From contig NZ_CANMEZ010000007.1 of NCBI RefSeq assembly GCF_947496985.1, positions 1-64,000 of the forward strand: a stretch of 64,000 nt of DNA, given 5' to 3'. Every line of letters begins with the position of its first letter. The stretch's first letter is position 1. The DNA is from an uncultured Kordia sp. (GTDB lineage Bacteria; Bacteroidota; Bacteroidia; Flavobacteriales; Flavobacteriaceae). Of this stretch, positions 7,080 to 16,660 are shown one piece after another. The notes beneath the pieces were generated by a model, which saw only the letters and a program-made list of their open reading frames with translations, was not told the origin of the DNA and did no database searches. The position numbers and the translations under genes were made by a program.

Positions 7080-10000
7080 ATGAAAAAAATTACCTTGTTG
7101 ATCATGGTGACATTTTTCAGTGCGTTATCATACTCACAGACCACAGTTGACTGTACGGCAGGGCCCGTAAACAACACTGGATTCTGCTATGACAATAATG
7201 ATACAACATCTTTCGTTTACACTAGTAATGATGGATCCCCACTGGCAGTCACTTTCAACGCCGGACAAGTAGAGAATAATTGGGATGAACTCATCATCAC
7301 AAATTCTGATGGCTCTGAAATCTATAATGGATATGGAGCTGGTGGAGACCTAACAGGTCTTTCTTTTGAGTCTACTGGAGACACAATTACTATTGCAATT
7401 CAATCTGATGGAGTTTTTGGCTGTCAATCTGAAGGATACACTCCTTGGGATTTTACAGTTACTTGTGTAGATACTACACTACCTCCTTCATGTGTTACTG
7501 TAACTTCACCAACTGATGGTGCCGTTGACGTAGATGAGGATGAAGATATTAGCTGGGGAACTGCTACAGGTGGTCCTACAGGATACCTAATAACTATAGG
7601 TACAACTCCTGGAGGAAATGATGTTTTAGATGGATTTGATGTAGGTCTTGTAAACACATATGATCCTGGAACATTAGCTTATGCTACAACTTTTTATGTG
7701 ACAATTACACCTTACAATGCAAATGGAAATACTACTGGATGTACTGAATCTAGTTTTACAACTCGTGATGATCCAAATGTTACTATAGATTGTTCTACTG
7801 GTGTACCATTAAATGTAACAGGTTTCTGTTATGACAATAACAACTCAGAAGTATTCAACTATGCAAGTTCAGACGGTTCTACACTACAAATTATATTCAA
7901 TTCTGGTAATGTAGAAAATAACTGGGATGAATTAATTATTTATGACTCTGATGGAGTTACTGAATTATACAACGGATATGGAGCTGGTGGTGACTTAGCT
8001 GGACTTATTTTTGAATCAACTGGTTCTTCATTAAGTCTTACTGTTACTTCTGATGGTTCTATTAGCTGTTTAAGTAGTACTGCTATCAACCCTTGGGATT
8101 ATACAATATCATGTGTGGATGCATCTGCACCACCTGCATGTGTTACATTAACTTCTCCTTCTGACGGAGACGTTGATGTACTTGAAGAAGCTGATATTTC
8201 TTGGACAACTGCTGGAGGTAACCCAACTGGATATTCAATATCTATAGGAACTTCACCTGGAGGAACTGATGTATTACCATTAACTGATGTAGGTCTTGTA
8301 AACACATATGACCCAGGAACATTAGCATATAGTACTACACATTATGTAACTGTGATACCATATAATGTAAATGGTAATGCTACTGGTTGTACAGAAGAAA
8401 GCTTTACTGTACGTCCTGATCCATTTACTATGGTAGATTGTACTGGTGCTGGAATATCAGATACTTATTGTTATACAAACGGAGACACTACATTCTTTTA
8501 CTATATGTCTTCTGACCCAGCATCAACATTAGCACTTTCTTTTAACTCAGGTACTGTAGAAAACACATGGGATGAACTTATTATATATGCTGCTGATGGT
8601 GTAACTCAATTATACAACGGATATGGAAATGGTGGAGAATTAGCTGGATTTACTTTTGAATCTACTAGTGATAAATTAATTTTCCAAATTACTGCTGATG
8701 GTAGTAACAGTTGTGGTACAGGTCAGCAAACTCCTTGGGACTTTACAGTAACATGTGTTGATCCTACTGCACCACCAACATGTGTTGATTTAATTAGCCC
8801 AGCAGATGGAGCTACAGCTATTGACATTATTGGAGGTAATATTTCTTGGGGAACTGCTATTGGAAGTCCAGCTGGATATATTGTTACTGTAGGAACTACT
8901 CCTGGAGGTAATGATGTTCTTAACGGAGTAGATGTAGGAAACGTAACAAACTACGCTTTAGGAGACTTAACATATAGTACTACATATTATATTACTATTC
9001 TTGCTTATAACGGAAATGGATTGGCTAGTGGATGTGCTGAACAAAGCTTCACAACACGTCCTGATCCAAATCAAGTATTCAACTTAGTTTGTGCTAACGG
9101 ACCTATTAACGTAAGTCACTGTTATACAAACAATGATGACAATACATTCTTATTTACTTCTGACTCTGGATTCCCAGTAAGATTAACATTTACAGCAGGA
9201 ACAATTGTAGATGATTTTGACACCATTACTGTGTATGATGGATCAGACGCTACTGCTCCTGTTATATTTGAAGGTAACAATGCTGGAGATTTAGTAGGTT
9301 TAGTTTTAGAATCTACAGGTGGAAACATTTTTATCGTAGTAAACAGTGGTGGATTCCAAAGTTGTGCTACTGGAGATGGTACTACATGGGAATGGACAGC
9401 TGAATGTTTAACATGTTTTAGACCAACTGCTACATACACAATTGTTGAAGATTGTGCGCAAGGAGAGCAATTCTTAGTAGATGTAGAAATTACAGATACT
9501 GGAGATGCAATGTCTATAACAATTTCTGATGATTTCGGAAGTGCTGCACAAGTAGTAACAACTGCTGGTATTTATACTTTTGGACCTTATCCAAATACGA
9601 CGCCAGTAGTATTTACAGTAGCTGATACTGATGATACAAACTGTGTATTGACAAGTACACCACAAACACAGGCATTCTGTCCTGATCAAGCATGTGGAAT
9701 TATCAATGCCGGATACGATCAATTACAGACATGTGATGTAACTTCAACAGATTTATCTGCTACATTCATGGCCAGTTCTATCACATCTGATACAAGTACA
9801 TATTCAATCTCAGACTTACAATGTCCTCCTGATAACTTAACAGGAGAACCAACTTCTATTACTTTAGATGATAGATACTCATCTGCTATTAACATAGGAT
9901 TTGAATTTGAATACTTTGGAACTTCATATACTCAACTTTCTATTGGAGCAAACGGATTAATTTCTTTTGATCCTGCAGATCCTAGTGCATTCTGTCCTTG

Positions 10001-11360
10001 GAACTTTGCACCAGGAGATTTACTTCCTACGCCAAGTGTTCCTGATAATGCAATTCATGGAGCATTCCATGATATTGATCCTGGAGTAGCAGGAGACCAC
10101 TATATTGAATATGCAGTAGTAGGAACAGCGCCTTCACGTCAATTTAAGGCTACTTTCTTCCAAGTACCACATTTTGGATGTAATGACATTATGACAACAC
10201 AACAGATCATCTTATATGAATCTTCTAATGTTATTGATGTTATACTAATTGAAAAACCAATCTGTCCAACATGGAATGATGGCGGTATTGCTATTGTTGG
10301 TATTCAAAATGCTGGCGGAACTGTAGGATATGCACCTCCAACAAGAAACAATGGTGTATGGGAAGTTACTGAACAAGAACTATGGAGATTTGTTCCAGAC
10401 GGTAACCCTAACTATACATTTGAGTGGCTTGATCAAGATGGTAACGTAATTAGTAATAATACAGATATTACAGTATCTCCAACAGAAGATACTACGTATA
10501 CAGCATCCATCACATATGCTTTAGCAGATGGTTCATTAGTTACATTAACTGATGATGTAACAGTAACAGTTCAGAGAAATCCTGAAATTGTAGCAACTGA
10601 AACATTAGAGTTCTGTGATGATGATTATGATGGAATTACAGAATTTGATCTTACACAACAAGATGCAAATGTAATAGGAACGCAAACAGGAGTTTCAGTT
10701 ACTTACTATGAAACACTTGCCGATGCCGATGCAGGAACTGGAATGCTTGCAGATCCTACAACATATATAAATACAACACCTAATGCACAAACATTATACT
10801 TACGTATTCAAGATGATGTAACTGGATGTTTCACATCTGGTCCATTTGATATTGCAGTACTTGAAATTATTGATCCTGAAAATATTGCTATCGAAGGAGA
10901 ATGTATCAATGACGAATATACAATTACTGTATCACCATTAAATGGTTCTTACGATCCTGCTACAGTATCGTACGAATGGTCTGGAGGATCTTCAACGAAT
11001 AACACAGGTTCTCAATTCATTGCTACAGAGGATGGAGAATACACAGTTGAGATTACAACTCCTGACGGATGTGTAAGTATGAAATCATTTAGTGTAGTGA
11101 ACTCAATGTGTTCATTCCCTAATGGAATTTCACCAAATGGAGACGGATTAAATGACATTTGGAACTTGGCTGCATTTAGAGTTCAAGAAGTAGAAATCTT
11201 TAGTTCGCATGGTCGTTCTTTATATAAGAAAGTAAACTATGTAGACGAATGGCATGGTCAGACAAATGATAATGATGAATTACCAGTAGGAACTTATTTT
11301 TATGTATTGAAGCTTGAAGATGGGCAAACTAAACACGGATGGATATATTTAAATAAATAA
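7080..11360 (+). CDS. Giant CUB-like adhesin with T9SS type B sorting domain
   Basis: This 1426-aa secreted protein has a signal peptide (1-19). It is followed by four repeats of a CUB-like module (start spacing about 210 aa; recurrent WDELII, NGYGAGG and CxxxxxTPWDFTVTC). Three copies of a fibronectin-like module (SWGTAxGxPxGY...VGTTPGGNDVL) alternate with them. A larger domain (about 880-1120) and further Ig/PKD-like segments follow. The last 85 residues (NGISPNGDGLND to KHGWIYLNK) are the gliding-motility-associated type B sorting domain. It directs export by the type IX system and needs a PorP/SprF partner, which is the next gene. It is probably a surface adhesin or filament. The close similarity of the modules suggests recent internal duplication. 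Confidence 0.9.
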   Translation: MKKITLLIMVTFFSALSYSQTTVDCTAGPVNNTGFCYDNNDTTSFVYTSNDGSPLAVTFNAGQVENNWDELIITNSDGSEIYNGYGAGGDLTGLSFESTGDTITIAIQSDGVFGCQSEGYTPWDFTVTCVDTTLPPSCVTVTSPTDGAVDVDEDEDISWGTATGGPTGYLITIGTTPGGNDVLDGFDVGLVNTYDPGTLAYATTFYVTITPYNANGNTTGCTESSFTTRDDPNVTIDCSTGVPLNVTGFCYDNNNSEVFNYASSDGSTLQIIFNSGNVENNWDELIIYDSDGVTELYNGYGAGGDLAGLIFESTGSSLSLTVTSDGSISCLSSTAINPWDYTISCVDASAPPACVTLTSPSDGDVDVLEEADISWTTAGGNPTGYSISIGTSPGGTDVLPLTDVGLVNTYDPGTLAYSTTHYVTVIPYNVNGNATGCTEESFTVRPDPFTMVDCTGAGISDTYCYTNGDTTFFYYMSSDPASTLALSFNSGTVENTWDELIIYAADGVTQLYNGYGNGGELAGFTFESTSDKLIFQITADGSNSCGTGQQTPWDFTVTCVDPTAPPTCVDLISPADGATAIDIIGGNISWGTAIGSPAGYIVTVGTTPGGNDVLNGVDVGNVTNYALGDLTYSTTYYITILAYNGNGLASGCAEQSFTTRPDPNQVFNLVCANGPINVSHCYTNNDDNTFLFTSDSGFPVRLTFTAGTIVDDFDTITVYDGSDATAPVIFEGNNAGDLVGLVLESTGGNIFIVVNSGGFQSCATGDGTTWEWTAECLTCFRPTATYTIVEDCAQGEQFLVDVEITDTGDAMSITISDDFGSAAQVVTTAGIYTFGPYPNTTPVVFTVADTDDTNCVLTSTPQTQAFCPDQACGIINAGYDQLQTCDVTSTDLSATFMASSITSDTSTYSISDLQCPPDNLTGEPTSITLDDRYSSAINIGFEFEYFGTSYTQLSIGANGLISFDPADPSAFCPWNFAPGDLLPTPSVPDNAIHGAFHDIDPGVAGDHYIEYAVVGTAPSRQFKATFFQVPHFGCNDIMTTQQIILYESSNVIDVILIEKPICPTWNDGGIAIVGIQNAGGTVGYAPPTRNNGVWEVTEQELWRFVPDGNPNYTFEWLDQDGNVISNNTDITVSPTEDTTYTASITYALADGSLVTLTDDVTVTVQRNPEIVATETLEFCDDDYDGITEFDLTQQDANVIGTQTGVSVTYYETLADADAGTGMLADPTTYINTTPNAQTLYLRIQDDVTGCFTSGPFDIAVLEIIDPENIAIEGECINDEYTITVSPLNGSYDPATVSYEWSGGSSTNNTGSQFIATEDGEYTVEITTPDGCVSMKSFSVVNSMCSFPNGISPNGDGLNDIWNLAAFRVQEVEIFSSHGRSLYKKVNYVDEWHGQTNDNDELPVGTYFYVLKLEDGQTKHGWIYLNK

Positions 11361-11409
11361 GATCTGCTACGTAAAAATTAACATTCTATATTATAAATAA
11401 TATCATATC

Positions 11410-12327
11410 ATGAAGAACATATATATCGCACTATTTATATTACTTTTCACACTGCCGTCTTTTGCACAACAAGATCCACAGTACACTCAGTACATGTACA
11501 ATATGGCAGTTATAAACCCTGCGTATGCAGGTTCTAAAGAAGGAATATCTTTAGGTGCATTATACAGAAATCAATGGACCGGATTTGACGGTGCCCCAAA
11601 AACACTTACGTTTTTTGGGCACTCGCCAGTCGGTAAAAATGTTGGTTTAGGGTTATCATTAATCTCTGACCAAATAGGACCTGTAAAAGAAACCAACACG
11701 TATGCTGATTTTGCATACACTCTAAATTTAGGAGGCGCACACAAACTAGCTTTTGGATTAAAAGGAGGATTAACATTCCATGATATTGGATTACTATCCG
11801 AAGTAAATCCAACATTAATTGATGCTGGTGATGAAGCGTTTTCCAGCAATGTAAATAAAACAACATTCAACTTAGGAGCTGGTTTATTTTATTACACAGA
11901 CAATTACTACCTAGCATTATCGGTGCCAAACTTCCTCAAAGGAAAACACTTAGATGTCAATGGTAGAGCTTTTGGTTCTGAGGTATCACATTACTTCCTA
12001 ACGGGTGGTTATGTATTCCAAGTAAGTCCAAACACTAAAATCAAACCTTCATTCTTAGTAAAGTCTGCATTTGATGCGCCAACATCGTTTGATATCAATG
12101 CAAATGCTTTATTCTATGAAAAATTTGAAATTGGAGCTTCTTATCGTTTAGATGACTCCTTTAGTGGAATGGTCAACTTTGCGATTAACCCGAGATTACG
12201 TATAGGTTATGCCTATGATGCAGTTACTTCAGAAATTTCTTCTGTTGCTAGCTCTTCTCACGAAGTATTCTTATTATTTGATTTATACTTCCCAAGAAAA
12301 GTTTCTCGTTCGCCAAGATATTTCTAA
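11410..12327 (+). CDS. PorP/SprF family type IX secretion membrane protein
   Basis: This 305-aa outer-membrane beta-barrel protein has a signal peptide (1-19). It then shows the family start QDPQYTQYMYNMAVINPAYAG. The rest has regular alternating strands ending in an aromatic C-terminus (SRSPRYF). PorP/SprF proteins help place T9SS substrates that carry type B sorting domains on the cell surface. The gene lies 49 nt after exactly such a substrate and 18 nt before an OmpA-type partner. This three-gene order is typical in Flavobacteriia. Export of the 1426-aa neighbour is the likely job. Confidence 0.93.
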   Translation: MKNIYIALFILLFTLPSFAQQDPQYTQYMYNMAVINPAYAGSKEGISLGALYRNQWTGFDGAPKTLTFFGHSPVGKNVGLGLSLISDQIGPVKETNTYADFAYTLNLGGAHKLAFGLKGGLTFHDIGLLSEVNPTLIDAGDEAFSSNVNKTTFNLGAGLFYYTDNYYLALSVPNFLKGKHLDVNGRAFGSEVSHYFLTGGYVFQVSPNTKIKPSFLVKSAFDAPTSFDINANALFYEKFEIGASYRLDDSFSGMVNFAINPRLRIGYAYDAVTSEISSVASSSHEVFLLFDLYFPRKVSRSPRYF

Positions 12328-12345
12328 CCTAATACGCCAAAACAA

Positions 12346-14223
12346 ATGAAAAAATTACTAATATTAATTCTCGTTCTAGCGACATCAAATGTTTTTGCAC
12401 AGAGCGATAGAACTAAAAAAGCTGACAAGCTATATGAGCGATTTGCCTATGTAAAAGCGGCAGAGAAATATCTTGAAATCGCTATTGATGATGCAGATGC
12501 TTATGTATATGAGCAACTTGCAAATTGTTACTACAATTTATTTAAAACAAAAGATGCTGAACGCTGGTATTATCAAGCAATATCAGAAGGAAGTAGTAGC
12601 CCAGGTGTGTATTACAAATATGCACAAATGTTAAAAGCTAATGGAAAGTATAAAGAACACAATGAATACATGTCTAAATTTGCTGCTGCAAAACCAAGAG
12701 ACAAAAGAGCTATTGCGTTCAATAAAAATCCAAACTACATTCCTCAAATTTTAGCAAAAGTAACAAAGTTTGAAGTAAAGAATTCTGAAATCAACACTCA
12801 AAATTCTGACTTTGGAGCTGTTGCTGCTGGTGGTGTAGTATACTTTACATCTACTCGTGATGGTGGAAGAAAATATGGCTGGAATGACCAACCATACTTA
12901 GATATCTACATGGCTTCCTATGATGGAGACGGTAATTTATCTAGTGCAGAAGCATTATCAAAAGACATCAACACAAAGTTTCACGAAGGAACATTAAGCT
13001 TTTCTCCTGATAAGAAAACAATGTACTTTACACGTGAAAACTACTATGAAGGTAAGTTTAAGAAAAATGAAGAAGGTATTGGAACTTTAAATTTATACAA
13101 AGCGACAATGTCTAATGGAGAATGGACAAATGTTCAACCACTTCCTTTTAACAATGATGAATATTCTGTAGGACATCCAACAGTGAGTGCAGATGGTAAA
13201 ACATTATATTTTGCTTCTGATATGCCAGGTGGACTTGGACAATCAGATATTTATAAAGTTGCTATCAATGATGACGGTTCTTTTGGTGAGCCAGAAAACT
13301 TAGGTGCTGATATTAATACCGAAGGAAGAGAATTTTTCCCATTCATCAGTAAAAACAACACATTATACTTCTCATCTGACGGACACTTAGGTATTGGAGG
13401 ATTAGATGTATTTGCTTCAAAAATTAAAGGAAATACTTTTGGTGCAGTTCGTAACTTAGGAACTCCATTAAACAGTAACGCTGATGATTTCTCATTTACT
13501 TTTGATGAAGAAGCAAAAAAAGGATTTGTAGCCTCTAACCGTGATGGCGGAAAAGGTGATGATGATATTTATGAAACAACTCTTATCAATCCAATCTGTG
13601 ATGTTGATTACGTAATTACAGTAACTGATAAAGAAACTGGAACTGTATTAAGCGGTGCCAATGTTGTATTAGCAGATGATAAAGGAAATAGTGTTGGATC
13701 TAAAACAACAGATTCTGAAGGAAAAGTAACGTTCAAAGTTGAATGTGATAAATCTTCTATCTTAGAAGCAACAATTCAAGGATATGTTCCTCAAAAAATT
13801 GATGTGAATAGTGGTGATACTCCTGAAAGAAGAGTTGATATAGCATTAGCTCCAATTGAAGAAATCATTGAAGATGTAATTGTATTAAATCCAATCTATT
13901 TTGATTTTGACAAGCACAACATCAGACAAGATGCTGCTTTCGAATTAGATAAAGTTGTGAATGTAATGACTAAGTATCCTAATATGGTGATTAAAGTGGA
14001 AACACACACAGATGTTAGAGGACCTGCTTCTTACAATCAAAAATTATCTGATAGAAGAGCTAAGTCTACTGTTCAGTATATCATTTCTAGAGGAATTGAC
14101 GCTGCTCGTTTAAGTAGTGAAGGTAAAGGTGAATCATCTCCATTAATAAATTGCACTAAGTGTACAGATGAAGAACACCAACAAAACCGTCGTTCTGACT
14201 TTATTATTGTAAGCAAAGATTAA
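12346..14223 (+). CDS. PorE-like OmpA/PD40/TPR protein
   Basis: This 625-aa protein has a signal peptide (1-18). It carries TPR-like helices (about 20-120), a PD40/WD40-like beta-propeller (about 150-410, with recurring SPDKKTMYFTR and SADGKTLYFAS) and a carboxypeptidase-regulatory-like domain (about 420-505). A C-terminal OmpA domain (about 515-625) has NPIYFDFDKHNIR and the peptidoglycan-binding pattern THTDxRG...NxxLSxRRA. This order matches PorE, which links the type IX machine to peptidoglycan. It is the third gene of the adhesin and PorP set and ends at a strong terminator. Confidence 0.9.
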   Translation: MKKLLILILVLATSNVFAQSDRTKKADKLYERFAYVKAAEKYLEIAIDDADAYVYEQLANCYYNLFKTKDAERWYYQAISEGSSSPGVYYKYAQMLKANGKYKEHNEYMSKFAAAKPRDKRAIAFNKNPNYIPQILAKVTKFEVKNSEINTQNSDFGAVAAGGVVYFTSTRDGGRKYGWNDQPYLDIYMASYDGDGNLSSAEALSKDINTKFHEGTLSFSPDKKTMYFTRENYYEGKFKKNEEGIGTLNLYKATMSNGEWTNVQPLPFNNDEYSVGHPTVSADGKTLYFASDMPGGLGQSDIYKVAINDDGSFGEPENLGADINTEGREFFPFISKNNTLYFSSDGHLGIGGLDVFASKIKGNTFGAVRNLGTPLNSNADDFSFTFDEEAKKGFVASNRDGGKGDDDIYETTLINPICDVDYVITVTDKETGTVLSGANVVLADDKGNSVGSKTTDSEGKVTFKVECDKSSILEATIQGYVPQKIDVNSGDTPERRVDIALAPIEEIIEDVIVLNPIYFDFDKHNIRQDAAFELDKVVNVMTKYPNMVIKVETHTDVRGPASYNQKLSDRRAKSTVQYIISRGIDAARLSSEGKGESSPLINCTKCTDEEHQQNRRSDFIIVSKD

Positions 14224-14252
14224 GTACAACAAATACTTAACTAACGATTATA

Positions 14253-14290
14253 AAAAGAAGCCTGTAATTTAAAAATTACAGGCTTCTTTT
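14253..14290 (+). terminator. Perfect 18-bp stem terminator
   Basis: An 18-bp perfect stem (14253-14270 with 14273-14290, containing GAAGCCTGTAATTT) ends in TTTT. It closes the T9SS operon. The core CCTGTAAT/ATTACAGG is reused in the terminator at 50301. Confidence 0.9.
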
Positions 14291-14338
14291 ATAGCTATAT
14301 ATTAAGTACATTTAGGTAGCTTAATTCACCTAGCCAAA

Positions 14339-14767
14339 ATGAGATTTCTATTAGATGCGACTACGAGTCCTTATATTGTTTACCATATTACTGATGATTA
14401 TATACTAAATAATTATAAACGAGAACCTAGTAAAAATTCCTCTTTAGTTAATTATATGACTAAAAACGAAGCATTTTCTATCTTACTTGATACAACAAAA
14501 TGTATTATAACAAATGAACCAATAGAACATTATGAGTCGTTATCAACCGATGGATATTGGATTTGGAGTGCCGATTTAGAACATTATATTAAAAAGTTCA
14601 ATATAAAAATGCCTGATCATTTTATGTATTATTTAGAAAGTATTCAATATCTAATTAAACCAATCCCAAGAAAAAACTTGGAAACCTTATACTTCAAAAA
14701 ATTTACAACTGTTTGTGATGAAGACGGAAAAATTGATTCTAAAACAATAAAATTGATAGAATTATAG
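14339..14767 (+). CDS. Hypothetical protein, 142 aa
   Basis: I do not recognise this protein. It has no signal peptide or membrane helix. It is rich in Tyr, Ile and Lys, with motifs such as YHITDDYIL, DGYWIWSADLEHYI and TVCDEDGKIDSKT. It starts 116 nt after the PorE-like gene and ends 6 nt before a lipoprotein gene with which it is probably co-transcribed. It could be an effector, immunity or regulatory protein, but nothing seen here decides this. Confidence 0.6.
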   Translation: MRFLLDATTSPYIVYHITDDYILNNYKREPSKNSSLVNYMTKNEAFSILLDTTKCIITNEPIEHYESLSTDGYWIWSADLEHYIKKFNIKMPDHFMYYLESIQYLIKPIPRKNLETLYFKKFTTVCDEDGKIDSKTIKLIEL

Positions 14768-14773
14768 TAAAAG

Positions 14774-15304
14774 ATGAAAAAACTACGATATCTAATTCTG
14801 TGTTTATCTTTAACTGCATGTGTTAATACTAAAAACTCAGATACTAAAATCATTGAAACTATCTTTAAAGAAATTATTAAAACTGAGCTCAAACAAGATA
14901 GCACACTTGGTGTATTAGATAAATCTCGAAACAATACATTTCTTGATTTCCCAGAGTTTACATCATTCTTTGGTGAAAAAGACACCATCATTCAACTTTC
15001 AAAAAAAACATTTAAAAATGTAAAACTATACAGTATCGATAGCTTAGTTGCTTATATGAAACCAAGTAAAGAAAGTAATAAACAACTTTCAGAATTTATA
15101 CCCGCATATAGTAACGAAAGCGTTATCAACCTATCCATTCCATATGGAAATAGTGATAAAAGCAAAATTATATGTGAAGCAACTTTTTTAAAATTTACCA
15201 ATGAATCTTTCTACACTCGTTTTTATAGTTTAGAAAAGACAGTGTCTGGTTATAAAATACTCAATACAAAAACATTGGATCAAACAGGAAATCCCATGGA
15301 ATAA
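14774..15304 (+). CDS. Hypothetical lipoprotein, 176 aa
   Basis: This 176-aa protein has a lipoprotein signal (LCLSLTAC, lipid-bearing Cys at residue 16). The mature part is charged and polar with no Cys other than one in the C-terminal half. I do not recognise the family. It follows the 142-aa gene by 6 nt, so the two form a small operon. It is likely anchored to the inner face of the outer membrane or exposed at the surface. Confidence 0.65.
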   Translation: MKKLRYLILCLSLTACVNTKNSDTKIIETIFKEIIKTELKQDSTLGVLDKSRNNTFLDFPEFTSFFGEKDTIIQLSKKTFKNVKLYSIDSLVAYMKPSKESNKQLSEFIPAYSNESVINLSIPYGNSDKSKIICEATFLKFTNESFYTRFYSLEKTVSGYKILNTKTLDQTGNPME

Positions 15305-15359
15305 CTAAAAGTATTTGTTAAACACAATCCTTTTCAAAGACAAGCTAAGCACATATACT

Positions 15360-15428
15360 ACGCTTATACATTTATCACTACGCTTACAAAATTCGTGTGT
15401 ACATTTTTGAAATGAAAACCTACTTTTG
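15360..15428 (+). promoter_or_regulatory. ACGCTTAT direct-repeat promoter, site 1
   Basis: ACGCTTAT (15360-15367), 12 nt, ACGCTTAC (15380-15387), then exactly 33 nt to a perfect Bacteroidetes -7 box TACTTTTG (15421-15428). The lipoprotein start at 15468 follows 39 nt later. The same geometry occurs at sites 2-4. Confidence 0.85.
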
Positions 15429-15467
15429 AAGTATTAATAAAATTAATAATTAACAAAGCGTACGATC

Positions 15468-15881
15468 ATGAATTTCAAAAACATTTTAAAACTAACATGC
15501 TGCATTTTTATATTCACACTCACAAGTTGTAGTAGTGATGATGACCAAATAGTAGTAAATGATACATCTTCCATAACGGACAAATGGTATTATGATACGA
15601 ATGAATTTGCCGCTGACATCTATTTTAATAGCAACGGAACCTATCAACAACGAACAGAAGCCATAGGAATGGTATTTGAATCATTTGGAGATTGGTCTTG
15701 GCTAGATGAAGAAAATGGTTTAATGAAAATAGATAATGTAACGGGACAATCACAAGTAGCTTCAGAATTATGGTTTCAGTTTACCAATATTCAAGAAAAC
15801 ACAGTAACCATTGAACAATCGCTAGATGGTAATACATACTTTGCTCCTGTTGATTATCAAGATACAGATCCAGCAAATTAA
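15468..15881 (+). CDS. Lipocalin-like lipoprotein, 137 aa
   Basis: This 137-aa protein has a lipobox (LTSC, Cys21) followed by SSDDD, a common Bacteroidetes signal for surface exposure of lipoproteins. The remainder has short strands such as DKWYYD, IYFNSNGTY, GDWSWLDEENG and ENTVTIEQ. This resembles the small lipocalin-like or DUF5004-type lipoproteins of Bacteroidetes. Its promoter carries the ACGCTTAT direct repeat shared with the pseudopilus and YD-repeat operons. It may therefore work with that system at the cell surface. Confidence 0.7.
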   Translation: MNFKNILKLTCCIFIFTLTSCSSDDDQIVVNDTSSITDKWYYDTNEFAADIYFNSNGTYQQRTEAIGMVFESFGDWSWLDEENGLMKIDNVTGQSQVASELWFQFTNIQENTVTIEQSLDGNTYFAPVDYQDTDPAN

Positions 15882-15913
15882 AGGTAACAATTACAAATAA
15901 AGAATAAGAGTTT

Positions 15914-15948
15914 AAAAAAAGAGAAACACTAAAAGTTTCTCTTTTTTT
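15914..15948 (+). terminator. Terminator after lipocalin-like lipoprotein
   Basis: Stem AAAAAAGAGAAAC (ending 15927), loop ACTAAAA and stem GTTTCTCTTTTTTTT (from 15935). This is a strong rho-independent form about 30 nt after the stop. Confidence 0.85.
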
Positions 15949-15971
15949 TATACAAAAACCTCAAAAAGACA

Positions 15972-16040
15972 ACGCTTATACATTTATTGCTACGCTTATA
16001 AAAAACTATTGGTATTTCTGAGACTTCTATCGTAATATGC
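15972..16040 (+). promoter_or_regulatory. ACGCTTAT direct-repeat promoter, site 2
   Basis: ACGCTTAT (15972-15979), 12 nt, ACGCTTAT (15992-15999), then 33 nt to TAATATGC (16033-16040), a poor match to the -7 consensus at the position where sites 1, 3 and 4 have TACTTTRG or TACTTTTG. It lies 38 nt before the first gene of the pseudopilus locus. The weak -7 box would make this promoter more dependent on an activator. Confidence 0.75.
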
Positions 16041-16078
16041 AATAAAATCACGTTACAAATCCCCATAACATTCAGGTA

Positions 16079-16660
16079 ATGAAATTTATACTCACTGCAT
16101 TTCTCATTCTTATCATAACGCCACAAAAGCGAATTATAAATCATCAAAACTTTGATTACGAATTTTATATTTCTCAGGAAACTGTTAAAAATCCAAAAGA
16201 AAATAAAATGTATTATTGGTATCGTTCAGGAGAAATTCATCAATCGAGTGCTGGTATTGGTGGTGCAGTTTTAGTAGACAGTTATCAGAAATTTTATAAG
16301 TCGAAACAACTTGCCGAAAAAGGAAACTTTAAAAATGGTTTAAAGCATGGCGTTTGGCACGAATGGTTAGAAAGTGGAGCACTTGAAAAAGTAATACATT
16401 GGAAAAAAGGTGTGCTGCATGGAAAATTTATTAGCTATAATAAAAAAGGTGAGAAAATAGAAGAAGGAAATTATCGAAATGGTCAAAAACAAGGCGCTTG
16501 GATCAATTATGATAAAAAAGATACATTATCATATAAATCAGGAAAAATCATTCCTGAAAAGGCAAACGACACGATAAAACGCGAATCGTTCTTCAAACGA
16601 ATATTTAAACGAAAAAAGGAGACGTCTAAAAAAGGTAAAAAAGATGCGAAAGCGGTATAA
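16079..16660 (+). CDS. MORN-like repeat protein heading the pseudopilus operon
   Basis: This 193-aa protein has a short hydrophobic N-terminus (about 1-14) that may be a signal peptide. The middle (about 75-160) has MORN-type repeats: GNFKNGLKHGVWHEW, KKGVLHGKFISY and GNYRNGQKQGAWINY. These are the variant found in YwqK-like proteins. The C-terminus is a run of Lys and Arg. It is the first gene behind regulatory site 2 and overlaps the next gene by 17 nt, so it belongs to the secretion operon. Its role is unknown; it could bind membrane, peptidoglycan or a partner protein. Confidence 0.7.
   Translation: MKFILTAFLILIITPQKRIINHQNFDYEFYISQETVKNPKENKMYYWYRSGEIHQSSAGIGGAVLVDSYQKFYKSKQLAEKGNFKNGLKHGVWHEWLESGALEKVIHWKKGVLHGKFISYNKKGEKIEEGNYRNGQKQGAWINYDKKDTLSYKSGKIIPEKANDTIKRESFFKRIFKRKKETSKKGKKDAKAV

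Noticed and set aside
9474-9722. Minus-strand frame inside the CUB adhesin
   Set aside because: It is a shadow of the plus-strand gene, with a Cys/Tyr/Ser-rich composition typical of antisense frames.
15360-15999. ACGCTTAT pairs as a mobile-element or CRISPR-like repeat
   Set aside because: The pairs occur only at promoters with constant distance to the -7 box, which fits a transcription factor site and not a mobile repeat.
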